In this document: positions 18,764-29,333 of the stretch, one piece after another
Position numbering within the stretch: the stretch's first letter is position 1
How the letters are laid out: each line of letters starts with the position of its first letter
Assembly (NCBI RefSeq): GCF_006337105.1
Contig: NZ_CP040871.1
Span: 2,684,501 to 2,748,500 of the forward strand
Direction: 5' to 3'
Source of the DNA: Thermomonas aquatica
GTDB taxonomy: Bacteria > Pseudomonadota > Gammaproteobacteria > Xanthomonadales > Xanthomonadaceae
DNA: 64,000 nucleotides
Program-made: the position numbers and the translations under genes
The notes under the pieces: generated by a model
Seen by the model: only the letters and a program-made list of their open reading frames with translations
The model's database searches: none
What the model was told of the DNA's origin: nothing

Positions 18764-19639
18764 TCAGACCAGCAGCAGGGCGGACATCTTCCGGCGGTAG
18801 CGGCCCACCAGGTCCTCGTCCTCGACCACCCGGAAGGCGTCGATCAGCGACTTCTTCGCGAGGTTGTCGGCGTAGCCGCGGTCGCGCTGCAGCATCTCGA
18901 TGAACTGCTGCAGGCCGGCTTCGGCATCGCCGCCCACCAGCCTGCGTACGCCCAGCAGGTGGCGGGCGCGCAGGTCGGCCGGATCGCTGGCGATGGCGGC
19001 TTCCAGTACTTCGGCCGGCGGTGCGTCCTTGAGCAGGGCGGCAAAGCCGAGCCGCGCACGCGCCTTCACCGCGCGGTCGTCGGTGGACAGGTTGGCGGGC
19101 AGGGCATCCAGGAGGTGTTCCGCTTCGCTCGCGGCACCGGTCTGCAGCAGGGCCAGCGCGAGGTCGAGCCTGAGTTCGGACTTCTCGGGTTCGGCTTCGA
19201 TCGCCTTGCGCAGGCGCATCACTTCTTCGTGCGGATCGATTGGCGGCGCGGCGGTTTCTTCGACCACGGCGTCCTCCACTGCCGCTGCCGGCTCGATGCC
19301 GTGGTGCTTGAGGAATTCGCGCAGCTGGCCTTCCGGCAGCGCGCCGGGGAAGCCATCGACCAGTTGCCCGTCCTTGACCAGCATCACCGTCGGCACCGAG
19401 CGGATCTGGAACGCGGCGGCCAGTTCCTGTTCGGCATCGACATCGACCTTGGCCAGTTCGAAGGCGCCGTGGTAGTCGGCGGCCAGCTTTTCCAGCACCG
19501 GGCCCAGGGTCTTGCACGGGCCGCACCAGGTCGCCCAGAAATCCACCAGCACCGGGGTTTCCAGCGACTTGCGGATCACCGTGTCCTCGAAGGTCGCGGC
19601 GGTGGCGTCGAATACGTGCGGCTTGGCGGTGTCGGTCAT
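18764..19639 (-). CDS. cnoX: Thioredoxin-TPR chaperedoxin (CnoX/YbbN)
   Basis: The product has 291 residues. The N-terminal thioredoxin domain carries a complete WCGPC active site (C39, C42), and the cis-proline motif is RSVPTVMLV. After an acidic linker (about 115-135) come TPR-like helices to the end. This is the layout of CnoX, a holdase that hands clients to GroEL/DnaK and protects them from over-oxidation. Unlike the E. coli protein, which has SxxC, this copy should be redox-active. The start at 19639 is the first ATG before the conserved domain. Its upstream region abuts the mobile element. Confidence 0.9.
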   Translation of the reverse strand: MTDTAKPHVFDATAATFEDTVIRKSLETPVLVDFWATWCGPCKTLGPVLEKLAADYHGAFELAKVDVDAEQELAAAFQIRSVPTVMLVKDGQLVDGFPGALPEGQLREFLKHHGIEPAAAVEDAVVEETAAPPIDPHEEVMRLRKAIEAEPEKSELRLDLALALLQTGAASEAEHLLDALPANLSTDDRAVKARARLGFAALLKDAPPAEVLEAAIASDPADLRARHLLGVRRLVGGDAEAGLQQFIEMLQRDRGYADNLAKKSLIDAFRVVEDEDLVGRYRRKMSALLLV

Positions 19640-19705
19640 GGCGGGCTTGGTCGTTGCGATGCGATGGAGATGGCGACAGGCGGGCAGGTTAACAAGGCGA
19701 TGTAA

Positions 19706-19713
19706 AAAATACT
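19706..19713. repeat. Target-site duplication, left copy
   Basis: AAAATACT lies immediately outside the left terminal repeat and is repeated exactly outside the right one at 21748-21755. Eight bases is the duplication length usual for IS1595-family insertions. Confidence 0.9.
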
Positions 19714-19737
19714 GGCTGTTATATACGTAACAAACCC
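19714..19737 (+). repeat. Left terminal inverted repeat
   Basis: The 24-bp left end begins GGC, shares the core TTATATAC with the right end, and finishes ACCC. Mismatches to the right end are at positions 4, 5, 14, 16 and 20. Confidence 0.85.
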
Positions 19738-19849
19738 ATTCTGCATTAACCAATCTCGGCATCGAGATGGAATAGATTGGATGAACGCCAGATAACTAAG
19801 GTGCCAAATCTCATTTGCAATGATACGACACAGCAAACCGCATGACATG

Positions 19850-19855
19850 TAGACT
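19850..19855 (+). promoter_or_regulatory. Candidate -10 box of the HARE-HTH gene
   Basis: TAGACT lies exactly six bases before ATG 19862, the same hexamer and spacing seen at lptE and maf. This suggests a leaderless message using a host-type promoter. No ribosome site precedes the ATG, and the -35 is weak. Confidence 0.5.
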
Positions 19856-19861
19856 CGCGTC

Positions 19862-20431
19862 ATGGGCACGAAGTCGCGCAACATCACGGATCTCATCGAG
19901 GAGCGGAAGAGCCTCGCGGCACGCGTCGCCAAACTGAACGCGGAACTGCAAGAACTGGACGAAGAAATCTTCGCGGGCGCTCAGCTTTACGCTCAAGCCG
20001 CGCAGGCGCTCAGCGCCCTTGGCCTTGGTCAAAAGGTACAGGCCAATCCGCGTCCCACCCGGCCTCTTATCTCGATTCCGCCGCCGATGGTGGTTCTTTC
20101 TCGGCCGCCAATCGATTTCCATGAAGACGAAGAAGCGTCGGATAGCGTGCTGCGCTTGACTGGCGACGGGAGGGCGAAGACGCGGGTTACGCCCGGCGGC
20201 CAAGCAATCATCGACGGCACCGCCAAGGTACTGAAGGAGGCTGGCAGGCCGCTGAAAATCCGCGAGATTTACGAAGGGCTGTCGAAGCTGGGGGTCAGCA
20301 TTACGGGCAAGGTGCCGCTCAATAACCTGAGCGCCCACCTTTCCCGTTCATCGGTTTTTGAACTCGGCCCTAAGAGCGAGTGGTGGTTTGCAAGTGCGGA
20401 AAAACAAGAGCCACCCGAAGGTGGCTCCTGA
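19862..20431 (+). CDS. Coiled-coil / HARE-HTH domain protein, passenger of the IS element
   Basis: The product has 189 residues. Residues about 8-36 form a charged coiled coil (LIEERKSLAARVAKLNAELQ), followed by a proline-rich linker (61-90). Residues about 115-177 match the HARE-HTH winged helix (TAKVLKEAGRPLKIREIYEGL, then NNLSAHLSRSSVFELGPKSEWWF), a domain found in restriction enzymes, RNA polymerase delta and chromatin proteins and thought to bind DNA. No catalytic domain is attached. It lies within the IS1595 element, is followed after 8 bp by the tRNA-like RNA and shares a terminator with it. The end of the gene (20408-20427) folds as an 8-bp hairpin with a CGAA loop. A regulatory or DNA-targeting role is inference. 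Confidence 0.85.
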   Translation: MGTKSRNITDLIEERKSLAARVAKLNAELQELDEEIFAGAQLYAQAAQALSALGLGQKVQANPRPTRPLISIPPPMVVLSRPPIDFHEDEEASDSVLRLTGDGRAKTRVTPGGQAIIDGTAKVLKEAGRPLKIREIYEGLSKLGVSITGKVPLNNLSAHLSRSSVFELGPKSEWWFASAEKQEPPEGGS

Positions 20432-20439
20432 AGGTTTGT

Positions 20440-20510
20440 GGGGCTGGGTTGGTCCGGGTGAGGGCTTTCCATCCAAACACCCGGGGGTTCGAATCCCCTC
20501 AGCTCCACCA
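20440..20510 (+). ncRNA. tRNA-like RNA with tmRNA/alanine-type acceptor and no normal anticodon arm
   Basis: The 71-nt unit ends in an encoded CCA. GGGGCTG (20440-20446) pairs with CAGCTCC (20500-20506) over seven base pairs, including G3-U70, with A as discriminator: the alanine identity set, identical to the tmRNA acceptor. The T arm is intact (GGGGG TTCGAAT CCCCT, 20483-20499). Between them there is no D stem and no 7-nt anticodon loop. Instead CCGGGTG (20454-20460) can pair with CACCCGG (20478-20484) around a 17-nt loop. The last pair competes with the T stem. It resembles the tRNA-like domain of tmRNA with the messenger part removed. It may be a functional mini-RNA or a fragment of ssrA; expression is unproven. 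Confidence 0.65.
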
Positions 20511-20524
20511 TTTTGTACAGCATC

Positions 20525-20611
20525 GCCCCGTTGGCGAAATTGGTTAGACGCAGCGGTCTTTAAAACCGCCGACTCTGGCGGGTCATGTCGGTTCAACTCC
20601 GACACGGGGCA
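20525..20611 (+). tRNA. Leucine-type class II tRNA with anticodon UUA (candidate ochre suppressor)
   Basis: The 87-nt gene folds completely. The acceptor is GCCCCGT / ACGGGGC (7 bp) with discriminator A at 20611. The D stem is GCG/CGC with GG in the loop. The anticodon stem is GCGGT / ACCGC (20553-20557, 20565-20569) with loop CTTTAAA, so positions 34-36 (20560-20562) are TTA. The long variable arm is GACTC / GGGTC. The T arm is GTCGG TTCAACT CCGAC. The long variable arm plus A73 point to leucine. Ordinary tRNA-Leu(UAA) has loop CTTAAAA; here one base differs and the adjacent stem pair is consistent. UUA would read the stop codon UAA. The CCA end is not encoded (CTA follows). It lies 14 bp after the tRNA-like RNA, inside the IS. 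Confidence 0.85.
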
Positions 20612-20629
20612 CTATCTTTGTACACGAAT

Positions 20630-20669
20630 GGCTCCCACGTTCAATAGCTTGGGGGCCTTTTCTTTACTT
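20630..20669 (+). terminator. Terminator of the passenger RNA unit
   Basis: GGCTCCC (20630-20636) pairs with GGGGGCC (20651-20657), seven pairs with one G-U, across a 14-nt loop, followed by TTTTCTTTACTTT. It ends the plus-strand unit HARE-HTH, tRNA-like RNA and tRNA. Confidence 0.8.
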
Positions 20670-20802
20670 TCTTCTTAGGCTTGGGCGCAGGCGGCGTCAC
20701 CAGCATGCGCCTCAAAACGTCATCGAAGTCGTCTGCGGCGACTTCGACTAGTTGCGGGTCGCTGGGGGGCTGGGGGCTTGGCTCTTTCCTTTTAGTGGGC
20801 AT
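20641..20802 (-). CDS. Small basic ORF overlapping the transposase 3' end
   Basis: This 53-codon frame starts with ATG 20802 inside the last codons of the transposase gene, overlapping it by 11 bases in another frame, and ends TGA at 20641. The N-terminal half is proline-rich and acidic (ADDFDDVLRRML); the tail is strongly basic (PKPKKKVKKRPPSY). The overlap would permit translational coupling with the transposase. I recognise no family. It could be an accessory transposition protein or a chance frame. Its 3' end meets the plus-strand terminator of the RNA unit. Confidence 0.5.
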   Translation of the reverse strand: MPTKRKEPSPQPPSDPQLVEVAADDFDDVLRRMLVTPPAPKPKKKVKKRPPSY

Positions 20803-21682
20803 AGGTCAGCCGCTTGCCGCCAATGGACTTCAGCAGGGAATCGCTGCGCTCCCGGTCAGACACCTTGCGGTGGTTCCAGCGGAAGTCGAACTCGGTCACG
20901 TAGCGCTGCAAGTGATCGTACCCAACGTGATGGAAAGTGCCGATCAGGCCACGCTTCAACAGGCTGAAGCTGCTCTCGACGCTGTTCGTAGTGGCGCGAC
21001 CACGGGCGTACTCGCGGAGACCATGGTTCACCACTTCGTGCCGCGAGAAGTTGGCGGCAGCCTTCTTGTAGACGTTCAACTCGTCCGTATTCAAGATCGC
21101 ATCCGGGCTGACGTTCGCCTCCAAGACTTCGGCCATGCTGCGGATGGTCACCTGCTGGACGTGGAAGCTGCGCTTCTCGCCGTTCCGCTCGACCAGCGAA
21201 ACCACCTTCATCTTGTGCTGGTAGCCCGGACGCATCTTCTTGCCCGGCTCGATGCCCCAGTAGGTCTCGTCCACTTCGACAGCGCCGCCACCTGAACCCA
21301 GCAGGCCGCCACCGTCGGGCTTCATAGCCTCGCGGATGCGATGGGTCATGAACCACGCCGACTTGTAGGTAACACCCAGCAGCCGGTGAACCTGGTGCGA
21401 GCTAATCGCCTTCTTGCTGGCGCACATCAGGTGGACGGCCATCAACCACTTGTTCAACGGGATCTTCGACCGTTCAAAGACAGTGCCCACGGTAACGCTG
21501 AACTGCTTGCGGCAGTCCTTGCACTTCCACAGGCCGGGGCGGTGCGAAGCACCCTTCATGGAGTAGTGCTTGCCTTCGACGCCGCAGTGCGGGCAGACCG
21601 GACCGTTAGGCCAGCGCAGGGCTTCCAAGTATTCGCGGGCCTTGTCGGCGTCCTGAAAGTGCGGGGCAAAAATGGCGGCCAT
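20792..21682 (-). CDS. tnp: IS1595-family transposase
   Basis: The product has 296 residues. The N-terminal zinc ribbon has CPHC (C30, C33) and CKDC (C54, C57), followed by the family motif KQFSVTVGTVFERSKIPLNKW. The catalytic core reads VEVDETYWG (D138), NTDE (D200) and TNSVESSFSLLKRG (N233, E236), then the closing RYVTEFDFRWNHR, all typical of IS1595 and its ISXO2-like members. All key residues are present, so it is likely active. The ribosome site is CCGGAG. The stop is TAA, the codon that the element's own tRNA should read; read-through would add 23 residues ending in an arginine cluster before TGA. Confidence 0.95.
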   Translation of the reverse strand: MAAIFAPHFQDADKAREYLEALRWPNGPVCPHCGVEGKHYSMKGASHRPGLWKCKDCRKQFSVTVGTVFERSKIPLNKWLMAVHLMCASKKAISSHQVHRLLGVTYKSAWFMTHRIREAMKPDGGGLLGSGGGAVEVDETYWGIEPGKKMRPGYQHKMKVVSLVERNGEKRSFHVQQVTIRSMAEVLEANVSPDAILNTDELNVYKKAAANFSRHEVVNHGLREYARGRATTNSVESSFSLLKRGLIGTFHHVGYDHLQRYVTEFDFRWNHRKVSDRERSDSLLKSIGGKRLTYAH

Positions 21683-21723
21683 CTGGAACTCCGGTTTATG
21701 TGTCCAGAGTGCCCAAAAATCAT

Positions 21724-21747
21724 GGGTGTGTCAAGTATATAATCGCC
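21724..21747 (-). repeat. Right terminal inverted repeat
   Basis: This 24-bp end matches the left end at 19 of 24 positions when reversed. Read toward the transposase it contains TTGACA (21733-21728), a possible -35 for the transposase, though no good -10 follows at the right distance. Confidence 0.85.
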
Positions 21748-21755
21748 AAAATACT
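21748..21755. repeat. Target-site duplication, right copy
   Basis: This is an exact copy of AAAATACT at 19706-19713. Its last base is the first T of the downstream TTGACA, so the duplication rebuilt the -35 box of the flanking operon. Confidence 0.9.
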
Positions 21756-21793
21756 TGACATCGCGATTTCACGATGTAAACTGAATATTACAT
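21755..21793 (+). promoter_or_regulatory. Promoter and probable XRE operator of the DUF2178-like operon
   Basis: TTGACA (21755-21760) and TAAACT (21777-21782) are 16 bp apart, an unusually good promoter for this genome. ATGTAA (21774-21779) and TTACAT (21788-21793) form an inverted repeat around 8 bp that covers the -10 and start site. This is where an autorepressor would bind; the small XRE protein encoded third in the operon is the obvious candidate. Confidence 0.6.
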
Positions 21794-21807
21794 TTCGTCA
21801 GGTATGG

Positions 21808-22485
21808 ATGACATCGATGAAGGCCCTGTCCCCGCGCAACCAATTGATCGCCTGCCTGCTGCTGGCCGGCGTCGGCCTGGCCCTGTTCTTCGGCGGCGAA
21901 TACCGCGACCTGGGCCTGCCGCTGGGCTGGATCGGCAGCGTGCTGTTCGTCGTCGCGGTCTGGTTCTGCGTGGACGCGGTGCACCGCATCCCGCACAGCG
22001 AGGACGAGGCCGCGGTCGCGCACGGCGAATGGCAGGCATGGATCGGGGTGGCCTTCGTCGGCGCGGTGATCATCGCCAGCCTGCAAAGGGCGGATGTGTT
22101 CCTGCCGCAGTTGCCGATCGGGCAGAACCCGGAGGCCGGCGTGGCCGGGCGCGGCATCGGCACCCTGTTCGTGGCCTGGCTGGTGTTGGCGCAGGTGCTG
22201 AAGCAGCGTTGGGCCGGCAAGGTGCTGGAGGACGAACGCGACATGCAGATCGAACTCATCGCCAGCCAGTGGGGCCGCGGCGCCACCACCGTGTGCATCA
22301 TCGCCATCGCGGTGCTGCTGGGCTTCAGCGATACCGGCCGCCTGCGCGAGTTCAGCTATCCCTTCATCGCGCAGATGCTGATGCTGGCGTTGCTGTGGGG
22401 CCTGTGGTTCGACCAGCTGGTGGCCGCGATCCTGTACTGGCGCGACCGCCGCGCGGTGCGGCAGCTGGAAGGAGGCGCCCAGTGA
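21808..22485 (+). CDS. Four-helix membrane protein, DUF2178-like
   Basis: This 225-residue protein has paired N-terminal helices (LIACLLLAGVGLALFFGG; GWIGSVLFVVAVWFCV), further helices from about residue 80, and a central EDERDMQIELIASQWGRG motif of the sort seen in DUF2178 proteins. Such proteins are often encoded beside a small XRE regulator, as here. CAGG lies five bases upstream of ATG 21808; ATG 21817 is an alternative. The function is unknown. It overlaps the next gene by GTGA. Confidence 0.75.
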   Translation: MTSMKALSPRNQLIACLLLAGVGLALFFGGEYRDLGLPLGWIGSVLFVVAVWFCVDAVHRIPHSEDEAAVAHGEWQAWIGVAFVGAVIIASLQRADVFLPQLPIGQNPEAGVAGRGIGTLFVAWLVLAQVLKQRWAGKVLEDERDMQIELIASQWGRGATTVCIIAIAVLLGFSDTGRLREFSYPFIAQMLMLALLWGLWFDQLVAAILYWRDRRAVRQLEGGAQ

Positions 22486-22883
22486 GCGCACGCATCGCGA
22501 CGATCCGGGCGATCCATCCGGTGCTGGCCGCACGCGACGTCGCTGCATCCATCCGCTTCTACCAGCTGCTCGGTTTCGCGTTGTCCTTCCAGGATGACGC
22601 AGGGGAGCCGAGGTATGCCGCGGTGCATCGCGATGGCGTCGAGCTGCACCTGCAGTGGGCGGATGCCGGGCAATGGGTCGCGGGCGTTGACCGTGCGGCC
22701 TGCCGTTTCCTGGTCGAGGATGTCGATGCGCTGCATGCGCAATTCGCGGTGGCCGGGGCGATCGATGCGATCTCGTCGGACGGCAGCCCTTGGGCGGCGC
22801 CGGCGGATACGCCCTGGGGCACGCGCGAGTTCCACCTGCGCGACCCTGGCGGCAACAGCCTGCAGTTCTACCGGGCGCGCTGA
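22482..22883 (+). CDS. VOC (glyoxalase/bleomycin-resistance) family protein
   Basis: This 133-residue single-module vicinal-oxygen-chelate protein opens with [21 protein letters not shown] and ends with the diagnostic [19 protein letters not shown]. Candidate metal ligands are the first His and the Glu in GTREF. The start is GTG 22482, supported by a GGAGG ribosome site at 22471 and overlap with the previous stop. The bleomycin-type subgroup often sequesters ligands rather than catalysing; the ligand here is unknown. Confidence 0.85.
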   Translation: MSARIATIRAIHPVLAARDVAASIRFYQLLGFALSFQDDAGEPRYAAVHRDGVELHLQWADAGQWVAGVDRAACRFLVEDVDALHAQFAVAGAIDAISSDGSPWAAPADTPWGTREFHLRDPGGNSLQFYRAR

Positions 22884-22884
22884 C

Positions 22885-23103
22885 ATGGCCGGCACCGCGA
22901 TCGGCAACGAGATCCGCCGCCTGCGCTTCGCCCGCGGCGAGATGACCCAGCAGGCGCTGGCCGATGCCTGCGGCGTCACCCGGCAGACCATCATCGCGCT
23001 GGAAGCGGGGCGCTACGCGCCATCGCTGGAACTGGGCTTCCGCATCGCCGATGCGCTGGGCGTGCGCATCGAAGAGGTGTTCCATTGGAACAAACCGGAA
23101 TGA
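22885..23103 (+). CDS. Small XRE-family transcriptional regulator
   Basis: This 72-residue protein is one helix-turn-helix domain ([21 protein letters not shown], then [26 protein letters not shown]) ending EEVFHW, the usual form of the YgzD/YozG-like regulators. It begins one base after the preceding stop and its own stop overlaps the next gene by ATGA. It probably represses its own operon through the inverted repeat at 21774-21793. Confidence 0.9.
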   Translation: MAGTAIGNEIRRLRFARGEMTQQALADACGVTRQTIIALEAGRYAPSLELGFRIADALGVRIEEVFHWNKPE

Positions 23104-24001
23104 GCAAGGCATCGGGCAAGGGCCGGCGTTTCGTCAAATGGACGCTGGGCATCGTGGTCGTGCTGGCGTTGCTGCTGGCGGCGTACATGTGGTGGGTGGT
23201 CGAGCGCTTCGATACCAAGACCTTGCCCGCGCGGCATGGGCAGGTGGATGTGGAACTGTTCGCGCGCGAAGGCGGCAAGCATCCCTTGCTGGTCGGTCTC
23301 GGCGGCAGCGAGGGCGGCAATCCCTGGGCCAGCGAACGCTGGAAGCGGCAGCGCGAGCGCTTCCTCGACCGGGGCTACGCGCTGCTCGCGCTCGGCTATT
23401 TCGGCACGCCGAACTCGCCGGAGCACCTCGACCGCATTTCGCTGGACGGCGTGCATGCGGCGATCATGGAAGCGGCGCAGGATCCGCGCGTGGACGGGCG
23501 CTGCATCGCGGTGATCGGCGGTTCCCGTGGCGCCGAACTCGCATTGCTGCTGGCCAGCCGCTATCCGGACATCAGGGCGGTGGTGGCGATCGTGCCCGGC
23601 AGCGCGGTGTTCCCGGCGCTGACCGATGCGATGACCACGCCCGGCTTCTCCTTCCACGACCAGCCGCTGCCGTTCGTGCCGATGACCTGGGGCGCGACGC
23701 CGGACCTGCTGGTCGGCAACCTGCGCGGTGCCTTCGAAACCATCATGCGCGATAAGGCGGCGATGCAGCGCGCGGCGATTCCAGTGGAGAAGATCAATGG
23801 CCCGGTGCAGTTCGTGTCGGCGGCGCAGGATGAGGCCTGGCCATCGAAGGAAATGAGCGATGCGATGATGCAGCGACTGAAAACGCACGGGTTTCGCCAT
23901 GCTGCCGAGCATCTGGTGGTGCAGGGCGGCCACGCCGAACCGCTGGACGAATTCCCGAAGATGGAAGCATTCCTCGACACCCAGTTCAAGCAGGCTTGTC
24001 G

Positions 24002-24005
<4 letters not shown>
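23100..24005 (+). CDS. Membrane-anchored alpha/beta hydrolase, BAAT C-terminal type
   Basis: The product has 301 residues. After a basic start and one membrane helix ([20 protein letters not shown]) comes an alpha/beta-hydrolase domain. The nucleophile elbow is [20 protein letters not shown] lies near the oxyanion hole, and the late QGGHAEP supplies the catalytic His. The family matches acyl-CoA:amino-acid N-acyltransferase (BAAT) C-terminal hydrolases. The start at 23100 is chosen for the ATGA overlap; ATG 23085 would add five residues. The substrate is unknown. Confidence 0.8.
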
Positions 24006-28761
<4,756 letters not shown>

Positions 28762-28790
28762 CCGCCGCCGACTTCGGCTAGCCGATCGCT

Positions 28791-28796
28791 TAGACT
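28791..28796 (+). promoter_or_regulatory. Candidate -10 box of lptE
   Basis: TAGACT lies exactly six bases before ATG 28803, with no ribosome site between, suggesting a leaderless start. The -35 is weak. Confidence 0.5.
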
Positions 28797-28802
28797 GCCG
28801 CC

Positions 28803-29312
28803 ATGACCCGACGCCTCGCCGTACTCGCCCTCGCCGCCGCGCTGCTCACCGGTTGCGGTTTCCACCTGCGCAATGCCCTGAACCTGCCGGCCAACCTCGG
28901 CCCGGTGCGGGTGTTGGCCGCGGATCCGTACAGCCCCTTGGGCGAGTTGCTGGCCGATGGCCTGAAGCGCGCCGGCGCGCAGGCGGCCGCGGCCGATGCG
29001 GCCGACGGCGTGGCCACCCTGCAGGTGATTTCCGAACAATGGGCGGATACCCCGATCAGCCACGACCAGTTCGGCCGTGCGCAGGAGTTCTCGCTGCGCT
29101 ATGCGGTGATCTTCAGCATGCGCCGCGCCGACGGCAGCGCCGCGGTGCCGCAACAGGCGGTGGAACTGTCGCGCGATTACCTGGCGCCCGCGGTCGACTC
29201 GATCGGCAAGGCCAGCGAGCGCGAGCTGCTGGTGCGCGAACTGCGCCGCGACATGGCCGCGGCGATCCTGCGCCGCGTCGACGCCGCATCGAAGCCCGCC
29301 GCCGCGCAATGA
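28803..29312 (+). CDS. lptE: LPS-assembly lipoprotein LptE
   Basis: This 169-residue outer-membrane lipoprotein has lipobox LLTGC with acylated Cys18, followed by the family start GFHLRN. It plugs the LptD barrel and helps insert lipopolysaccharide into the outer leaflet. Conserved late features are FSLRYAVIFSM and SRDYLAP. It lies between leuS and holA, the conserved gammaproteobacterial order. The Ala-rich C-terminus is not conserved. Confidence 0.92.
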   Translation: MTRRLAVLALAAALLTGCGFHLRNALNLPANLGPVRVLAADPYSPLGELLADGLKRAGAQAAAADAADGVATLQVISEQWADTPISHDQFGRAQEFSLRYAVIFSMRRADGSAAVPQQAVELSRDYLAPAVDSIGKASERELLVRELRRDMAAAILRRVDAASKPAAAQ

Positions 29313-29333
29313 CGATGGGTCGCGCTTGACGCG

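Larger units (their letters stand above)
19714..21747. mobile_element. IS1595-family element with tRNA, tRNA-like RNA and HARE-HTH passenger genes
   Basis: The 2,034-bp element is delimited by imperfect 24-bp terminal inverted repeats (19 of 24 positions match) and an exact 8-bp direct repeat, AAAATACT, on both sides. It is more AT-rich than the flanks. On the minus strand it encodes the transposase and a short overlapping basic ORF. On the plus strand it carries a passenger unit: a HARE-HTH protein gene, a 71-nt tRNA-like RNA, a class II tRNA with anticodon UUA, and a terminator. Elements of this family are known to carry passenger genes; an RNA cargo of this kind is not one I recognise. The boundary call rests on sequence seen here, not on comparison with an empty site. 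Confidence 0.9.

Noticed and set aside
19862..20431. Restriction endonuclease annotation for the HARE-HTH gene
   Set aside because: The winged-helix domain resembles those in restriction enzymes, but no nuclease motif (PD-ExK, HNH or PLD) is present in 189 residues.
20440..20510. Calling this a canonical tRNA-Ala
   Set aside because: Acceptor and T arm fit, but there is no D stem and no 7-nt anticodon loop; the spacing between arms is about five bases too short.
20525..20611. Calling this an ordinary tRNA-Leu(UAA)
   Set aside because: The ordinary loop is CTTAAAA. Here the stem GCGGT/ACCGC leaves CTTTAAA, which puts UUA, not UAA, at positions 34-36.
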